Shown here one piece after another: positions 1-8,067 of a stretch of 53,047 nt of DNA. Each line of letters begins with the position of its first letter. The stretch's first letter is position 1. The stretch lies in NCBI GenBank assembly GCA_000474255.1, contig BATO01000039.1, forward strand, positions 1 through 53,047, written 5' to 3'. This stretch comes from Aquipseudomonas alcaligenes MRY13-0052 (GTDB taxonomy: Bacteria > Pseudomonadota > Gammaproteobacteria > Pseudomonadales > Pseudomonadaceae). The notes beneath the pieces are model-generated. The model ran no database searches, was not told the origin of the DNA, and was given only the letters and a program-made list of their open reading frames with translations. The position numbers and the translations under genes are program-made.

Positions 1-51
1 GCACCACCTTACGCCCCCCCTACGCGCCACCCGATGCATGTCCCTTGAAAG

Positions 52-76
52 CATCGCGGATGAATCCGCTCCCACA
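52..76 (+). repeat. REP-like repeat, family A copy 1
   Basis: The unit reads CATCGCGGATGAATCCGCTC followed by CCACA. The same unit, with small changes, occurs near 22409, 31564, 38918, 38957 (inverted) and 45511, always between genes. It contains the imperfect palindrome GCGGATGAATCCGC. Dispersed units of this type are well known in Pseudomonas genomes as REP sequences. The function of this copy is unknown. Confidence 0.75.
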
Positions 77-265
77 AAAGAGCGGAGGTCGGCGCAGCAG
101 GGCTTGCGGCTCCCCGCTTCAACCTCGACCGGCGCACAAAAAAGCCGCCGATCGGCGGCGCAACCGACTAATGGCCTGGCGCCATCAGCGAAAGATGGGC
201 AACATGCGCGCCCGGCGGCCTGGCCGCCCTGGATGAAGTCGTACCATAAAGGAATGGATGTGAAG

Positions 266-658
266 ATGTTCAAGCGCACGGCCGCCATCGTCGCGGTGGC
301 CCTGGTCGCGGGGGGTTGCTCCACCCGTACCTATTTCAAGCTCCCGGAAGACACCAAGGTTTCCGTCTACGAGCGTCCCCAGCAGTTCAGCCAGGGCATG
401 GTCACCACCCGCCCGTTCTTCTGGAGCTCCGCCGGCGGCATCCCCTACAAGCTGACCGACAGCCACGGCACGCTGGTTCAGCAGGGCAAGCTGCGCGCGC
501 GCTTCCGCGTGGCATCGATCTTCTGGCCGCCCTTCGCCATCATTTACTGGCCCATGGGCTTCGGTCAGCGTTGCTACGACCTGACCTCCACCCAGCCGCA
601 GCAGTGCACCAAGGGTGATCTGCTGCAGCTGCGCCGCGACCAGCGCCTGGCGGACTGA
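266..658 (+). CDS. Putative outer-membrane lipoprotein
   Basis: The product is 130 aa. It begins MFKRTAAIVAVALVAGGCS: basic residues, a hydrophobic stretch and a lipobox (V-A-G-G-C) with the lipidated cysteine at residue 18. Serine follows the cysteine, which favours sorting to the outer membrane. A second hydrophobic, aromatic segment lies in the last third (around FWPPFAIIYWP). ATG 254 is an alternative start four codons upstream; AAAGGA (248-253) touches that ATG directly, so 266 is preferred. The open frame runs further upstream but has no signal-like N-terminus there. I do not recognise the family. It ends at a bidirectional terminator shared with the convergent LysR gene. Confidence 0.75.
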   Translation: MFKRTAAIVAVALVAGGCSTRTYFKLPEDTKVSVYERPQQFSQGMVTTRPFFWSSAGGIPYKLTDSHGTLVQQGKLRARFRVASIFWPPFAIIYWPMGFGQRCYDLTSTQPQQCTKGDLLQLRRDQRLAD

Positions 659-673
659 CGCCCCGCGCTACGC

Positions 674-700
674 AAAAGGGAGCCCCAGGGCTCCCTTTTT
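674..700. terminator. Bidirectional intrinsic terminator
   Basis: The stem GGGAGCC / GGCTCCC (678-684 / 689-695) has a 4-nt loop and is flanked by AAAA on the left and TTTTT on the right. It can end transcription from the lipoprotein gene on the plus strand and from the convergent LysR gene on the minus strand. Confidence 0.85.
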
Positions 701-712
701 ATTACACGCCGA

Positions 713-1612
713 TCATTGCCCCTGGCCGATGGACGCGCGATAGAGCGCCGCCTCCTCGTCCAGCCAGGTGCCGAAATCCTCGTGCTTCTGGCCCACGCCT
801 TCGCCCGGTTGCCACACCAGCCAATAAGGAAAGGCGTAGGGCACGCTGATGCCGGTGAGCTGCACCAGTTCGCCACGGGCCAGCGCGCCCTGCACCAGGC
901 TGCGCCGTTCGAGGGCGATGCCCTGGCACAGGCGCAGGGCTTCCAGCACCAGGTTGGAATCGTTTATCCACAGGCCCAGGTCGGCTGGCGGCTCCTCCAC
1001 CCCGGCGGCCTGGCACCAGCGCAGCCAGGGTTCGGCGGTGCGGATCAGCGGCAAGTGCAAAGCCTGCTGGGGCGTCTGCGGCAGGTCGCCGCCGTTGAAG
1101 CGCGGCGAGGCCACCAGCAGCAGCTCGTCATCGAAGAGCCGGCATCGCTCCAGCCCCTCCCAGTTGCCCTGGCCCATGCGGATGGCCAGGTCGATGCCCG
1201 ACTGGCGCAGGTCCTGCAACCCGAGGCTGGCCTGCAGGTGGATGCGGTAGAGCGGGTGGCGCGCCTGGAAACGCGGCAGGCGCGGCAGCAGCCACTGGGC
1301 GCCGAATGACGGCATCACCGCGATGGTCAGCGCCTCGCGCTCGGGGCGATCACGCACCAGGCGGGTGGCTTCGCCGATGTCCTCCAGCGCCCGGCGGATC
1401 TGCAGGGCATAGAGGCGGCCGTCCTCGTTGAGGCGCAGCCCGCGCCCTTCGCGAACGAAGAGCACCAGGCCCAGCAACTGCTCCAGCTGCTTGATCTGCT
1501 GGCTGATGGCCGAGTGGGTGACGTGCAGTTCGGCGGCGGCCCGGGTGATGCTGCCCAGGCGCGCCACCGCCTCGAAGCTGCGCAACGAGGCCAGGGGAGG
1601 CAGGTTTTTCAT
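713..1612 (-). CDS. LysR-family transcriptional regulator
   Basis: The product is 299 aa, normal for the family. The N-terminal winged helix-turn-helix (about residues 6-65) is typical: LRSFEAVARLGSITRAAAEL followed by HVTHSAISQQIKQLE. The remainder is the periplasmic-binding-protein-like effector domain. The ITRAAAELHVTHSAISQQIKQ type resembles the GcvA/AmpR subgroup. The gene is transcribed away from a glutathione S-transferase at 1740, with 127 bp between the starts, the usual arrangement for a LysR regulator and its target. I infer that it controls the GST gene and itself. The effector cannot be predicted. Confidence 0.9.
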   Translation of the reverse strand: MKNLPPLASLRSFEAVARLGSITRAAAELHVTHSAISQQIKQLEQLLGLVLFVREGRGLRLNEDGRLYALQIRRALEDIGEATRLVRDRPEREALTIAVMPSFGAQWLLPRLPRFQARHPLYRIHLQASLGLQDLRQSGIDLAIRMGQGNWEGLERCRLFDDELLLVASPRFNGGDLPQTPQQALHLPLIRTAEPWLRWCQAAGVEEPPADLGLWINDSNLVLEALRLCQGIALERRSLVQGALARGELVQLTGISVPYAFPYWLVWQPGEGVGQKHEDFGTWLDEEAALYRASIGQGQ

Positions 1613-1739
1613 GTAAGCGAAACTAACAGGAAACAGCAGAAACTATCGATATTCGCGGCGCCTGCGAGCGGCTATTTTTCAGCTCCTGGCCCGTCCCAAC
1701 GGCCACTGGACTCCCCGCCACCCGCCAAGGAACCTGTTA

Positions 1740-2345
1740 ATGAAACTGATCGGCATGCTGGATTCACCCTATGTCCGCCGGGTTGCCATCAGCCTGCACC
1801 TGTTGGACATCCCCTTCGAGCACGAGGCGGTTTCGGTGTTTCGCCACTTCGATGCCTTCAAGGCGATCAACCCGGTGGTGAAGGCGCCCACCCTGGTGCT
1901 CGACGACGGCACCACGCTGATGGATTCGAGCCTGATCCTCGACTACCTGGAAACCCTCGCCGGCCGCAGCCTGCTGCCCGCCGCAGCAGCGCCGCGCGCC
2001 CAGGCCCTGCGCGTGGTGGGCCTGGCCCTGGCGCTGTGCGAGAAGGCGGTGCAGATCGTCTACGAGAAGGAGCTGCGCCCCCAGGAGAAGCAGCACGCGC
2101 CCTGGCTGGAGCGGGTGCGCTACCAGCTGCACGCGGCCTGCCGCGAACTGGAGGCGGAGCTGGCCCGGCGGCGCCTGGCGGAAGGCCGCGAGATGGGCCA
2201 GGACGGCATCAGCCTGGCAGTGGCCTGGGGCTTCGCTCGCCTGGTGATAGCCGACGAACTGGAGCCCGCGGGCTACCCATTGCTGGCGAACTTCGCCGAA
2301 CGCGCCGAGCGCCTGCCGGCCTTCGTCGCTACGCCCATGACTTAA
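1740..2345 (+). CDS. Glutathione S-transferase family protein
   Basis: The product is 201 aa. The N-terminal thioredoxin-like domain (about 1-80) opens MKLIGMLDSPYVRRVAISL; the SPYVRR segment is the usual position of the catalytic Ser/Cys in bacterial GSTs. The cis-proline region is KAPTLVLDDG, and DSSLILDYLE binds the gamma-glutamyl part of glutathione. The C-terminal half is the all-helical domain. The ribosome site AAGGAA lies about 6 nt before the ATG. It is divergent from a LysR regulator that probably controls it. The substrate is unknown; the class conjugates or reduces electrophiles with glutathione in the cytoplasm. Confidence 0.9.
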   Translation: MKLIGMLDSPYVRRVAISLHLLDIPFEHEAVSVFRHFDAFKAINPVVKAPTLVLDDGTTLMDSSLILDYLETLAGRSLLPAAAAPRAQALRVVGLALALCEKAVQIVYEKELRPQEKQHAPWLERVRYQLHAACRELEAELARRRLAEGREMGQDGISLAVAWGFARLVIADELEPAGYPLLANFAERAERLPAFVATPMT

Positions 2346-2466
2346 CAAAGCTTCACAGTTCCCCGACAAAGCAGGCAATATTCCCCCGCCGTGGCGGCCT
2401 AGGATTGGCAGCTCCGGCGGCCTGCCGTTCGTGCAGGCGACCACCATTCCGACAGGGACAGTCGCC

Positions 2467-2712
2467 ATGACCCTCACCCGCGCATTCAACCTGCTGCTGG
2501 CCATCGCCGGCCTGGCAGCGCTTACCGGCACCTTGGCCGCCGCCGATTGGCAGGCGCTGGCCCGCCTCGACAAGGGCCACGCCCAGGACCTGTATCTGCC
2601 CACCACCACGACGCAAAGCCCCGCCCCCGTGCTGCCGCTGAGCCTGGAGCTGCCCCAACCCGGCCCGCTGGCACGGACACTGCTTGGCAGTCCCGCACGC
2701 TATGTCTTCTGA
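2467..2712 (+). CDS. Small secreted protein, unknown function
   Basis: The product is 81 aa with a clear signal peptide: MTLTRAFNLLLAIAGLAAL, then a predicted cleavage after ALA-type residues near 25 (T-L-A-A-A | D-W). The mature part is about 55 residues, rich in Thr/Pro and Leu/Pro. The start at 2467 puts the signal peptide at the N-terminus and follows GGGACA; the frame is open to 2431 without a better start. It lies just before two other small genes on the same strand. I do not recognise a family. Confidence 0.6.
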   Translation: MTLTRAFNLLLAIAGLAALTGTLAAADWQALARLDKGHAQDLYLPTTTTQSPAPVLPLSLELPQPGPLARTLLGSPARYVF

Positions 2713-2731
2713 GCCCCGGCCCGGAGGCCCC

Positions 2732-3028
2732 ATGGCGCGAAAACCGGAACATGGCCTGGCGGACCTCGGTCAACTGCTGGGAGAGATCAGGAACTGGCCG
2801 CGCATCAGCGAGCCGCGCCCCGGCAGCTTCTACCTGGGGCAGCAGCCGTTCTGCCATTTCCGCATTCGTAACGGCCGGCGCTGGGCGGACATCCGCTCGC
2901 GGCGTGCCTGGCTACCCCGCTTCGACCTGCCCCGGGACGACGCACAAAGCCGCCTGGCGCTGCGCATCGTGCTGCACCAGGTGTATCGCATCGGCGGGCA
3001 AGCCGCCGGCTCAAGGAGAGAAGGATGA
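2732..3028 (+). CDS. Hypothetical protein, possibly luciferase-domain-like
   Basis: The product is 98 aa, without signal peptide or membrane segment. GGAGG (2723-2727) lies 4 nt before ATG 2732, which decides this start over ATG 2702 inside the previous gene. The core PRPGSFYLGQQPFCHFRI followed by RNGRRWADIRSR has the look of the small DUF5519/luciferase-domain family, but this is a weak impression. It overlaps the next gene by 4 nt (ATGA at 3025-3028), so the two are probably translated together. Confidence 0.6.
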   Translation: MARKPEHGLADLGQLLGEIRNWPRISEPRPGSFYLGQQPFCHFRIRNGRRWADIRSRRAWLPRFDLPRDDAQSRLALRIVLHQVYRIGGQAAGSRREG

Positions 3029-3444
3029 AGATGTTACGCAGCGCCCTGTTGGCCTTCGGCCTGCTGGCCTGCACCCTGGCCCAGGCCTCGGAAGCGCAGA
3101 AGATCGAGCAGGCCAAGGCCGCCGCGCGCGCCTGGCTGGTGATCGCCGACCGGGAGGATTACCTGAGCAGCTGGCAGCAGGCGGCGAGCCTGTTCCGTCA
3201 CTCGGTGACGCGTTACGACTGGATCAACCTGGCGGTGGACCTGCGCTCGCCGCTGGGCCCGGTGCGCGCCCGCATCCTGCAGTCGGCCAAGTACGCGACC
3301 CAGTTGCCGGGCCTGCCGGACGGCGAGTACGTGATCCTGGAATACCGCAGCAATTTCGAGCACCACAGTGACGCGGTGGAGACGGTGACGCCGATGCGTG
3401 ACACCGACGGCACCTGGCGGGTGGCCGGCTACTACGTCGACTGA
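3025..3444 (+). CDS. DUF4019 domain-containing periplasmic protein
   Basis: The product is 139 aa. The signal peptide MKMLRSALLAFGLLACTLAQ is followed by cleavage after AQA. The mature protein has the features of DUF4019: a first helix ending in AAARAWLVIADREDY, a central SLFRHSVTRYDWINL, and a C-terminal strand DGTWRVAGYYVD. The family is periplasmic and of unknown function. It is preceded by AAGGAGAGAAGG and overlaps the upstream gene by 4 nt. Convergent with the FHA gene. Confidence 0.75.
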   Translation: MKMLRSALLAFGLLACTLAQASEAQKIEQAKAAARAWLVIADREDYLSSWQQAASLFRHSVTRYDWINLAVDLRSPLGPVRARILQSAKYATQLPGLPDGEYVILEYRSNFEHHSDAVETVTPMRDTDGTWRVAGYYVD

Positions 3445-3470
3445 AGGTCGCGCAGGCCGGCCAGCGGGCC

Positions 3471-4331
3471 TTACAGCAGGAACTTGGCGGCCACGGCGGC
3501 AGCGCCGAGCACGGCCAGGACGATGCCGCCGATCAGCACCAGGCGCCCGGTGCGCTCGTCATCGCTGGCCTTGGCTACCGGAGCTTCGGCTGCAGCTGCG
3601 ACCGGAGCAGCGTGCAACGGGTTGGCCACCGCCGGCTGGCTGGCCGGGCGCGACGTGGCGACGGGTCTGGGCAGGTCGATCACACGGACGAACTGGGTGG
3701 CGTCTTCGTCGGCAGCCTGGCGCACTTCCACCTTGGGCCCGATCACCAGCAGGGTGACCGAGGCCATGCGCACCTGGTCGCCCGGCGCCAGCACGGCGGT
3801 GCCGACCTTCTGCTGGTTGACGAACACGCCGTTGGCCGAGGCCAGGTCCTTGATCTCCAGCACGTCGTCCTTGAGGAAGAACTCGGCATGGCGGCGGGAC
3901 AGCTCCAGGTCGCTGAAGCACAGCTCGCACTTCACCGAACGGCCAAAGGTCATGGAACCGGTGACGTGGTACTTCTGCCCTTCATGCTCGCCCTTGATCA
4001 CCTGCAGGAACCAGCGCGCGGTGGGCGCGGCCTTGGGCTTGACCTTGGCCGGGTCTACCAGCAGCAGCTCCAGGGTGCCGATGCGCACGCGGTCGTCGGA
4101 GCGCAGCTGGTAGCGCGCGCCGATGCGCTCGCCGTTGACGAAGGTGCCGCTGCGGGTGCCGCAGTCGGTGAGGTAGTAGAGGCCGTGGTCCTGGCGGATT
4201 TCCGCGTGGAAGGGGCTGACCTCGACCTCGTTCAGTACCAGGTTGTTGCGCGCGTCCTGGCCGATGGTGAAGCGTTCGTCCACCAGCCAGACCGGCTCCT
4301 GGCGATTGTCTGCGAAGTGAATCCTGAGCAT
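3471..4331 (-). CDS. Membrane-anchored protein with two FHA domains
   Basis: The product is 286 aa. FHA domains bind phosphothreonine peptides. Domain 1 (about 1-95) contains IGQDARNNLVLNEVEVSPFH and SGTFVNG; domain 2 (about 105-200) contains FGRSVKCELCFSDLELSRRH and ASANGVFVN. Domain 2 keeps the phosphopeptide-binding residues (Arg131, Ser145, Arg146, Asn167). Domain 1 has Gln25 for the Arg of the GR motif and Ser-Pro for Ser-Arg, so it may not bind phosphothreonine. A Pro/Ala linker leads to one C-terminal membrane helix (about 263-286). AAGGA lies 8 nt before ATG 4331; an upstream TTG at 4361 is less likely. It is the last gene of the phosphatase-kinase-FHA set and the probable reader of kinase output. 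Confidence 0.9.
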   Translation of the reverse strand: MLRIHFADNRQEPVWLVDERFTIGQDARNNLVLNEVEVSPFHAEIRQDHGLYYLTDCGTRSGTFVNGERIGARYQLRSDDRVRIGTLELLLVDPAKVKPKAAPTARWFLQVIKGEHEGQKYHVTGSMTFGRSVKCELCFSDLELSRRHAEFFLKDDVLEIKDLASANGVFVNQQKVGTAVLAPGDQVRMASVTLLVIGPKVEVRQAADEDATQFVRVIDLPRPVATSRPASQPAVANPLHAAPVAAAAEAPVAKASDDERTGRLVLIGGIVLAVLGAAAVAAKFLL

Positions 4332-4392
4332 GTCCGAAATCCTTGATCCTGGTTGCGCCAAGCCGATCGCCCAGCTGACCTGTTAACGCGCA

Positions 4393-5949
4393 TCAGTCGA
4401 AGATGCGATTCCATAAACGCTTGACCGGGTTGGCGGTCTGTTGCTGCTGCCGCGCCTGGCTGGCGTTGCGTACCACCTGGGCCTTGCGCACGCGCGTGGC
4501 GTGGTCGGCCTGCAGCTGCAACAGCTGCGGGTCTTCCGGCGCCACCGCGAGGCCGCCCTTGATGTATTCCTGGGCCAGGGTGAATTCACGGTGGCCGTAG
4601 GCGTCCTCGGCCAGCAGGGCGAAGCGCCGCGCCACCTGCTCGAGGCCCGCGAAGGCGCGCGAGTTCTCGGGCTGCAGGGCCAGCGCCTGCTGGTAGTAGG
4701 CCACCGCGCTGTCGCCCTCGGGCTGTAGCAGACGGTCTTCGGCCAGGCGCTGGTCACCCAGGGCCACCAGGCCGTCGACCCGCGCTTGCAGCACACGGGC
4801 CAGGCCGGCGGTAGCGGCGGCGTTACCGGCATCCAGGGCCAGCACCTGGTTGAAGTAGTGCTCGGCGCTGTCACCGGCCGGCTCCACCAGGCTGCCGGCG
4901 CCCAGGCGCAGTTCGCCCTGGGCCAGCAGGTCGTCGATCTTCTTCTGTTGCAGCAGGTGGTAGCCGAAGCCGCTGCCGACCGCGAGCAGGATCACCCCCA
5001 GCAGCGCCCAGCCCCACACCGGCAGGCCACGGCGCGGCGCGGGTTGCGCGGCAGCCTGCGGCGTGGTCGCTGCGGCCTTGCGCGGGCGCGTGGCACGCTC
5101 ACGGGTATCGGGCTTGTGCGTCGGGGTCAGGCGCGTGTGGTCCATCTCGCCCTCGTTGAGCTCGGCCAGGCTGGCCAGCAGCACGCGGCAGTCGACGAAG
5201 CGCTCTTCGGGGTCCTTGGCCAGCATGCGGTCGAGGAGGAACTGATAAGGCTCCAGGGCACCGACCAGGCGCGGCAGTTCGAGCTGCACGTGGTTCATCA
5301 CCGTCTGGGTGTAGCTGGAGCCGCGATAGGGGTTGGCGCCGGTGAGCATCTCCAGAAGGATCACGCCCAGGCTGTAGATGTCGCTGCGCGCATCCAGCGG
5401 CTGGCACTGGGCCTGCTCGGGGCTGCTGTAGGCGGGGCTGCCGACGGCGACGTTGTATTGGGTCAGCTCGCTGTCGAGCTCCAGCTCCTTGGCGATGCCG
5501 AAGTCGCTGAGCACCGCGGTGCCGTCCTCGCGGAAGAGGATGTTGGCCGGCTTGATGTCGCGGTGGACCATGCCCTTGTCGTGCACCACCACCAGCGCGG
5601 CGGCGATCTGCCGGACGATGTCCAGCGCCCGCTGCGGCTCGAAGCGCTCGCCACGGTGCTGGGCCAGGTCGCCACCGGCGACGAATTCCATGGCGATGTA
5701 GTAGCGCCCGTCGGCAAGCTGGCCGATGTCGTGGATGGTGATGATGGAGGGGTGATGCAGGGAAGCGACCAGGTGCGCTTCCTTGACGAAGCGCTTGCTG
5801 AAGGATTCGTCGTCGAGGCGCTGCAGCACCTTGACCGCCACCTGGCGATGCAGCGACTCCTGGGTCGCGAGGTAGACCTCGGCCATGCCGCCCTTGCCCA
5901 ACCGGCCGTGCACGCTGTAGCCGGGTATTTCTAGCAAGCTGTCATTCAT
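4393..5949 (-). CDS. Membrane-anchored Hanks-type Ser/Thr protein kinase with TPR-like C-terminus
   Basis: The product is 518 aa. The kinase domain (about 10-265) has all key residues: glycine loop GKGGMAEVY, Lys40 in VAVKVLQ, Glu57 of the C helix, catalytic HRDIKPANILF (Asp131, Asn136), DFG at 149-151 and SPAYSSPEQ at the activation-loop end. A basic Ala/Pro linker leads to a membrane helix (about 310-331). The rest (about 335-505) consists of repeated helical units with Ala/Leu/Gln patterning and an A-x-Y-Y-x-Q-A-L-A-L type motif, like TPR repeats, placed on the far side of the membrane if the kinase is cytoplasmic. ATG 5949 has no obvious Shine-Dalgarno; it starts 22 nt after the phosphatase stop, so coupling is likely. 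Resembles the PpkA/Stk group linked to type VI secretion, but no such genes are nearby. Confidence 0.93.
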   Translation of the reverse strand: MNDSLLEIPGYSVHGRLGKGGMAEVYLATQESLHRQVAVKVLQRLDDESFSKRFVKEAHLVASLHHPSIITIHDIGQLADGRYYIAMEFVAGGDLAQHRGERFEPQRALDIVRQIAAALVVVHDKGMVHRDIKPANILFREDGTAVLSDFGIAKELELDSELTQYNVAVGSPAYSSPEQAQCQPLDARSDIYSLGVILLEMLTGANPYRGSSYTQTVMNHVQLELPRLVGALEPYQFLLDRMLAKDPEERFVDCRVLLASLAELNEGEMDHTRLTPTHKPDTRERATRPRKAAATTPQAAAQPAPRRGLPVWGWALLGVILLAVGSGFGYHLLQQKKIDDLLAQGELRLGAGSLVEPAGDSAEHYFNQVLALDAGNAAATAGLARVLQARVDGLVALGDQRLAEDRLLQPEGDSAVAYYQQALALQPENSRAFAGLEQVARRFALLAEDAYGHREFTLAQEYIKGGLAVAPEDPQLLQLQADHATRVRKAQVVRNASQARQQQQTANPVKRLWNRIFD

Positions 5950-5971
5950 AGGGAGTCGATGCGCGTCGGAT

Positions 5972-6775
5972 TCATCGTTGTTTTCGGGGGTTGAACAAGC
6001 GGCTGAGGAAGGAGCGCGGCGGGGGTTCCGGCGGCGCTTCCTGCTCCTGCGCGGGCAGGCCCAGCACGATGCAGGTGATATTGTCCCTGCCGCCATGGCT
6101 ATTGGCTAGCACGATCAGCTGATCGACCATGCCGTCCAGCGTCCGCGCCTTGTTGCACTGGGCGTGGATCTCCCCGTCCTCCAACTCGCCGCTGAGGCCG
6201 TCGCTGCACAACAGCAGCAATTCGCCGGGCTGCAGGCTGCCGTTGAGCAGGCCCACTTCCAGCTCTTGGTCGTCACGCCCCAGGCATTGGGTGATGACGT
6301 TGCGGCGGGCGTCGACACGGGCCTCCGCCGGGGTCATCTGGCCGGCATCCACCAGGGCCTGGACCCAGCTGTGGTCGCGGCTGATCTGGTGGATGCCGGC
6401 GGCGTCGATGCGGTAGGCGCGGCTGTCACCGACCCAGGCCAGCTCGAAGTCGCTGCCCTGGAAGCGCACGGCCACCAGGGTGGTGCCCATGCCCCGCCGT
6501 TCGTCGTCGAGGCCGGCGGCGGCCTCCAGCACGGCACGATTGGCGCCGTGCACGGCCACTTCCAGGGGCAGGCCGGCGGCCAGTTCGCGCTCCAGGGTTT
6601 CCAGGGCGATGGCGCTGGCCACCTCGCCGCAGCTGTGACCGCCCATGCCGTCGGCGACCGCCCAGAGGCCGAGCGCCGGCCTGCACAGCAGTGCATCTTC
6701 GTTGTGATCGCGAACCCGACCTGCGACCGATTGCGCCGCATAGCTCAGGGCTTCCTGGCCAGGCGTCATTCCCAT
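5972..6775 (-). CDS. PP2C-family Ser/Thr protein phosphatase
   Basis: The product is 267 aa, a single PP2C domain, cytoplasmic. Metal-binding motifs are all visible: RVRDHNEDALL (about 20-30), VADGMGGHSCGEVAS (about 40-54), a central WVGDSRAYRI, CSDGLSG and GGRDNITCIVL. This is the PppA/Stp type that removes phosphate from Thr residues written by Hanks-type kinases. The start at 6775 follows GGAAC by about 5 nt; ATG 6769 is an alternative. It is the first gene of the minus-strand set phosphatase, kinase, FHA protein, and most likely opposes the adjacent kinase. Confidence 0.93.
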   Translation of the reverse strand: MGMTPGQEALSYAAQSVAGRVRDHNEDALLCRPALGLWAVADGMGGHSCGEVASAIALETLERELAAGLPLEVAVHGANRAVLEAAAGLDDERRGMGTTLVAVRFQGSDFELAWVGDSRAYRIDAAGIHQISRDHSWVQALVDAGQMTPAEARVDARRNVITQCLGRDDQELEVGLLNGSLQPGELLLLCSDGLSGELEDGEIHAQCNKARTLDGMVDQLIVLANSHGGRDNITCIVLGLPAQEQEAPPEPPPRSFLSRLFNPRKQR

Positions 6776-7011
6776 GCTGTTCCGTCCGTACTGCCGCCGC
6801 GTGAAGTCATCCGGCGCGGTTCCGAGAGGCTCAGCCCCGGCCCGCCACCGCAACCCGGCATGATGCGACCCCGGGCGGGCGCTGTCGCGGCTTTCCATGC
6901 CCAAGTGTTAAACAGTCGAGGCTTTGTCGCGGCCTGCAGAGCGCCACTTCCCGACTATGCTTTCTGGGTGTAGCAGCAAATGGCCGGCTCGGGCAGCCGA
7001 AGGAGGTGCGG

Positions 7012-7059
7012 GTGATCAAGAGCGTTCCATTGCACGGATGCGTCACCCCGACCACCTGA
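7012..7059 (+). CDS. Candidate leader peptide upstream of small Lys-rich gene
   Basis: A perfect AGGAGG (7001-7006) lies 5 nt before GTG 7012. The frame encodes 15 residues (M-I-K-S-V-P-L-H-G-C-V-T-P-T-T) and stops at TGA 7057-7059, 12 nt before the next gene. The Shine-Dalgarno is among the strongest in the window, which is hard to explain without translation. It could be a leader peptide coupling translation to the gene at 7072. There is no run of a single amino acid that would point to classical attenuation. Could also be chance. Confidence 0.35.
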   Translation: MIKSVPLHGCVTPTT

Positions 7060-7071
7060 CGGAGAAGCGAC

Positions 7072-7203
7072 ATGAGCAAAGGCATGAATGCGAAGAAGGA
7101 AAGCAAGAAGAAGCCGCTGAAGAGCGCCCATGAGAAGCGCATGGCCAAACGCGACAAGAAGCATGGTGACGGCCTCCTGGGCAGCCATGCGGCGTTGCCT
7201 TAG
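7072..7203 (+). CDS. Very small Lys-rich protein
   Basis: The product is 43 aa with about one third Lys/Arg: MSKGMNAKKESKKKPLKSAH followed by EKRMAKRDKKHGDG. It is preceded by GGAGAAGCGAC, so the ribosome site is good. Similar tiny basic proteins are found as conserved hypotheticals in Pseudomonas. The charge pattern suggests nucleic acid or ribosome contact, but that is inference only. It lies between the divergent phosphatase gene and a lipoprotein gene. Confidence 0.65.
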   Translation: MSKGMNAKKESKKKPLKSAHEKRMAKRDKKHGDGLLGSHAALP

Positions 7204-7375
7204 GCAGCCAGCGGACAGGGGGACGGCGGGCTGAACGAACAGGGCCGCCATCCAGTGGATCAACTTCATCAGCGCTCGGTACCGGAACTCCGGTGCCGGG
7301 CGCTTTCGCATGGCGGCGAACCCAGCGCGGCGGCGGGGGTCGAAGCACCTATTCTCCGGGGTCCGAGGACGATCG

Positions 7376-7909
7376 ATGGTCTACCAACGTGTCAACGCAT
7401 GGATGCTCGCGCTGGGCCTGCCGCTGCTGGCCGGCTGCGCTTCCCAGTCCTGTGATGAGCCGATGTCCGGCGAGCAGTGCCGCGAAGAGCGTCTGCTGTA
7501 CCAGAACGACATGCTGCAGGCGAAGATCCTGGTCGCCTCCGGCGAGCCGGACAGCTTCGAGCTGGCCTCGGCCCTGCTCAGCCGTGCCGAGGCGCAAGAC
7601 CAGCGCGGCGAGGTGCCCTTCTACCAGGCGGTACTGAAGATCCACGAAGGACCGCAGGTGGACGAGGTGCTGGGCCTGCTGGAACAGGCGGCGGCGAAGC
7701 ACCACCCCCATGCCACGGCGCTGCTTTACAAGATCTACGCCGAGCCCTTCCTGATCACCGAGGCCGACCCGCTGAAGGCCGAGCTGTACCGTGCCGACTA
7801 CGCCAACCTGGATGTCGCCAAGAGCGGCTACCCCTCCTTCGAGAAAGCCCTGGCGGTGGTCAATGCCCTGGTTGCCCCGCCGCCGCCCGCAGCGCCGCCG
7901 GAAGAATGA
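7376..7909 (+). CDS. Putative lipoprotein with SEL1/TPR-like helices
   Basis: The product is 177 aa. ATG 7376 follows GAGGAC by 7 nt. The N-terminus (M-V-Y-Q-R-V-N-A-W) leads into MLALGLPLLAGCAS, a lipobox L-L-A-G-C with Ser/Gln after it. The mature part is helical: ELASALLSRAEAQDQRG, VDEVLGLLEQAAAKHHPHAT and ALLYKIYAEPFL look like degenerate SEL1/TPR units. The C-terminus is proline-rich. It probably faces the periplasm, attached to a membrane. I do not recognise a named family. Confidence 0.7.
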   Translation: MVYQRVNAWMLALGLPLLAGCASQSCDEPMSGEQCREERLLYQNDMLQAKILVASGEPDSFELASALLSRAEAQDQRGEVPFYQAVLKIHEGPQVDEVLGLLEQAAAKHHPHATALLYKIYAEPFLITEADPLKAELYRADYANLDVAKSGYPSFEKALAVVNALVAPPPPAAPPEE

Positions 7910-8067
7910 GCCCCGGCCGGACGGCGGCCTGCGGCAATACGCCGTCCTCCCGCCTGGCCTTTCCTGCTGCACAATCCCTCGCCGAGCCCGGCGCCAGACC
8001 GGGCCATCGCTTCGCCTGCGCGTGTAGACCAGACCCGGGTCCAAGGACCCTCCAGCGAGGTTTACCC

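Noticed and set aside
38-265. Longer N-terminus for the first lipoprotein gene.
   Set aside because: The upstream frame runs through a REP unit and has no ribosome site; it would bury the lipoprotein signal 76 residues deep.
3471-6775. Type VI secretion cluster, because of PppA/PpkA/Fha-like genes.
   Set aside because: No tss, vgrG, hcp or clpV gene is seen on either side in the window.
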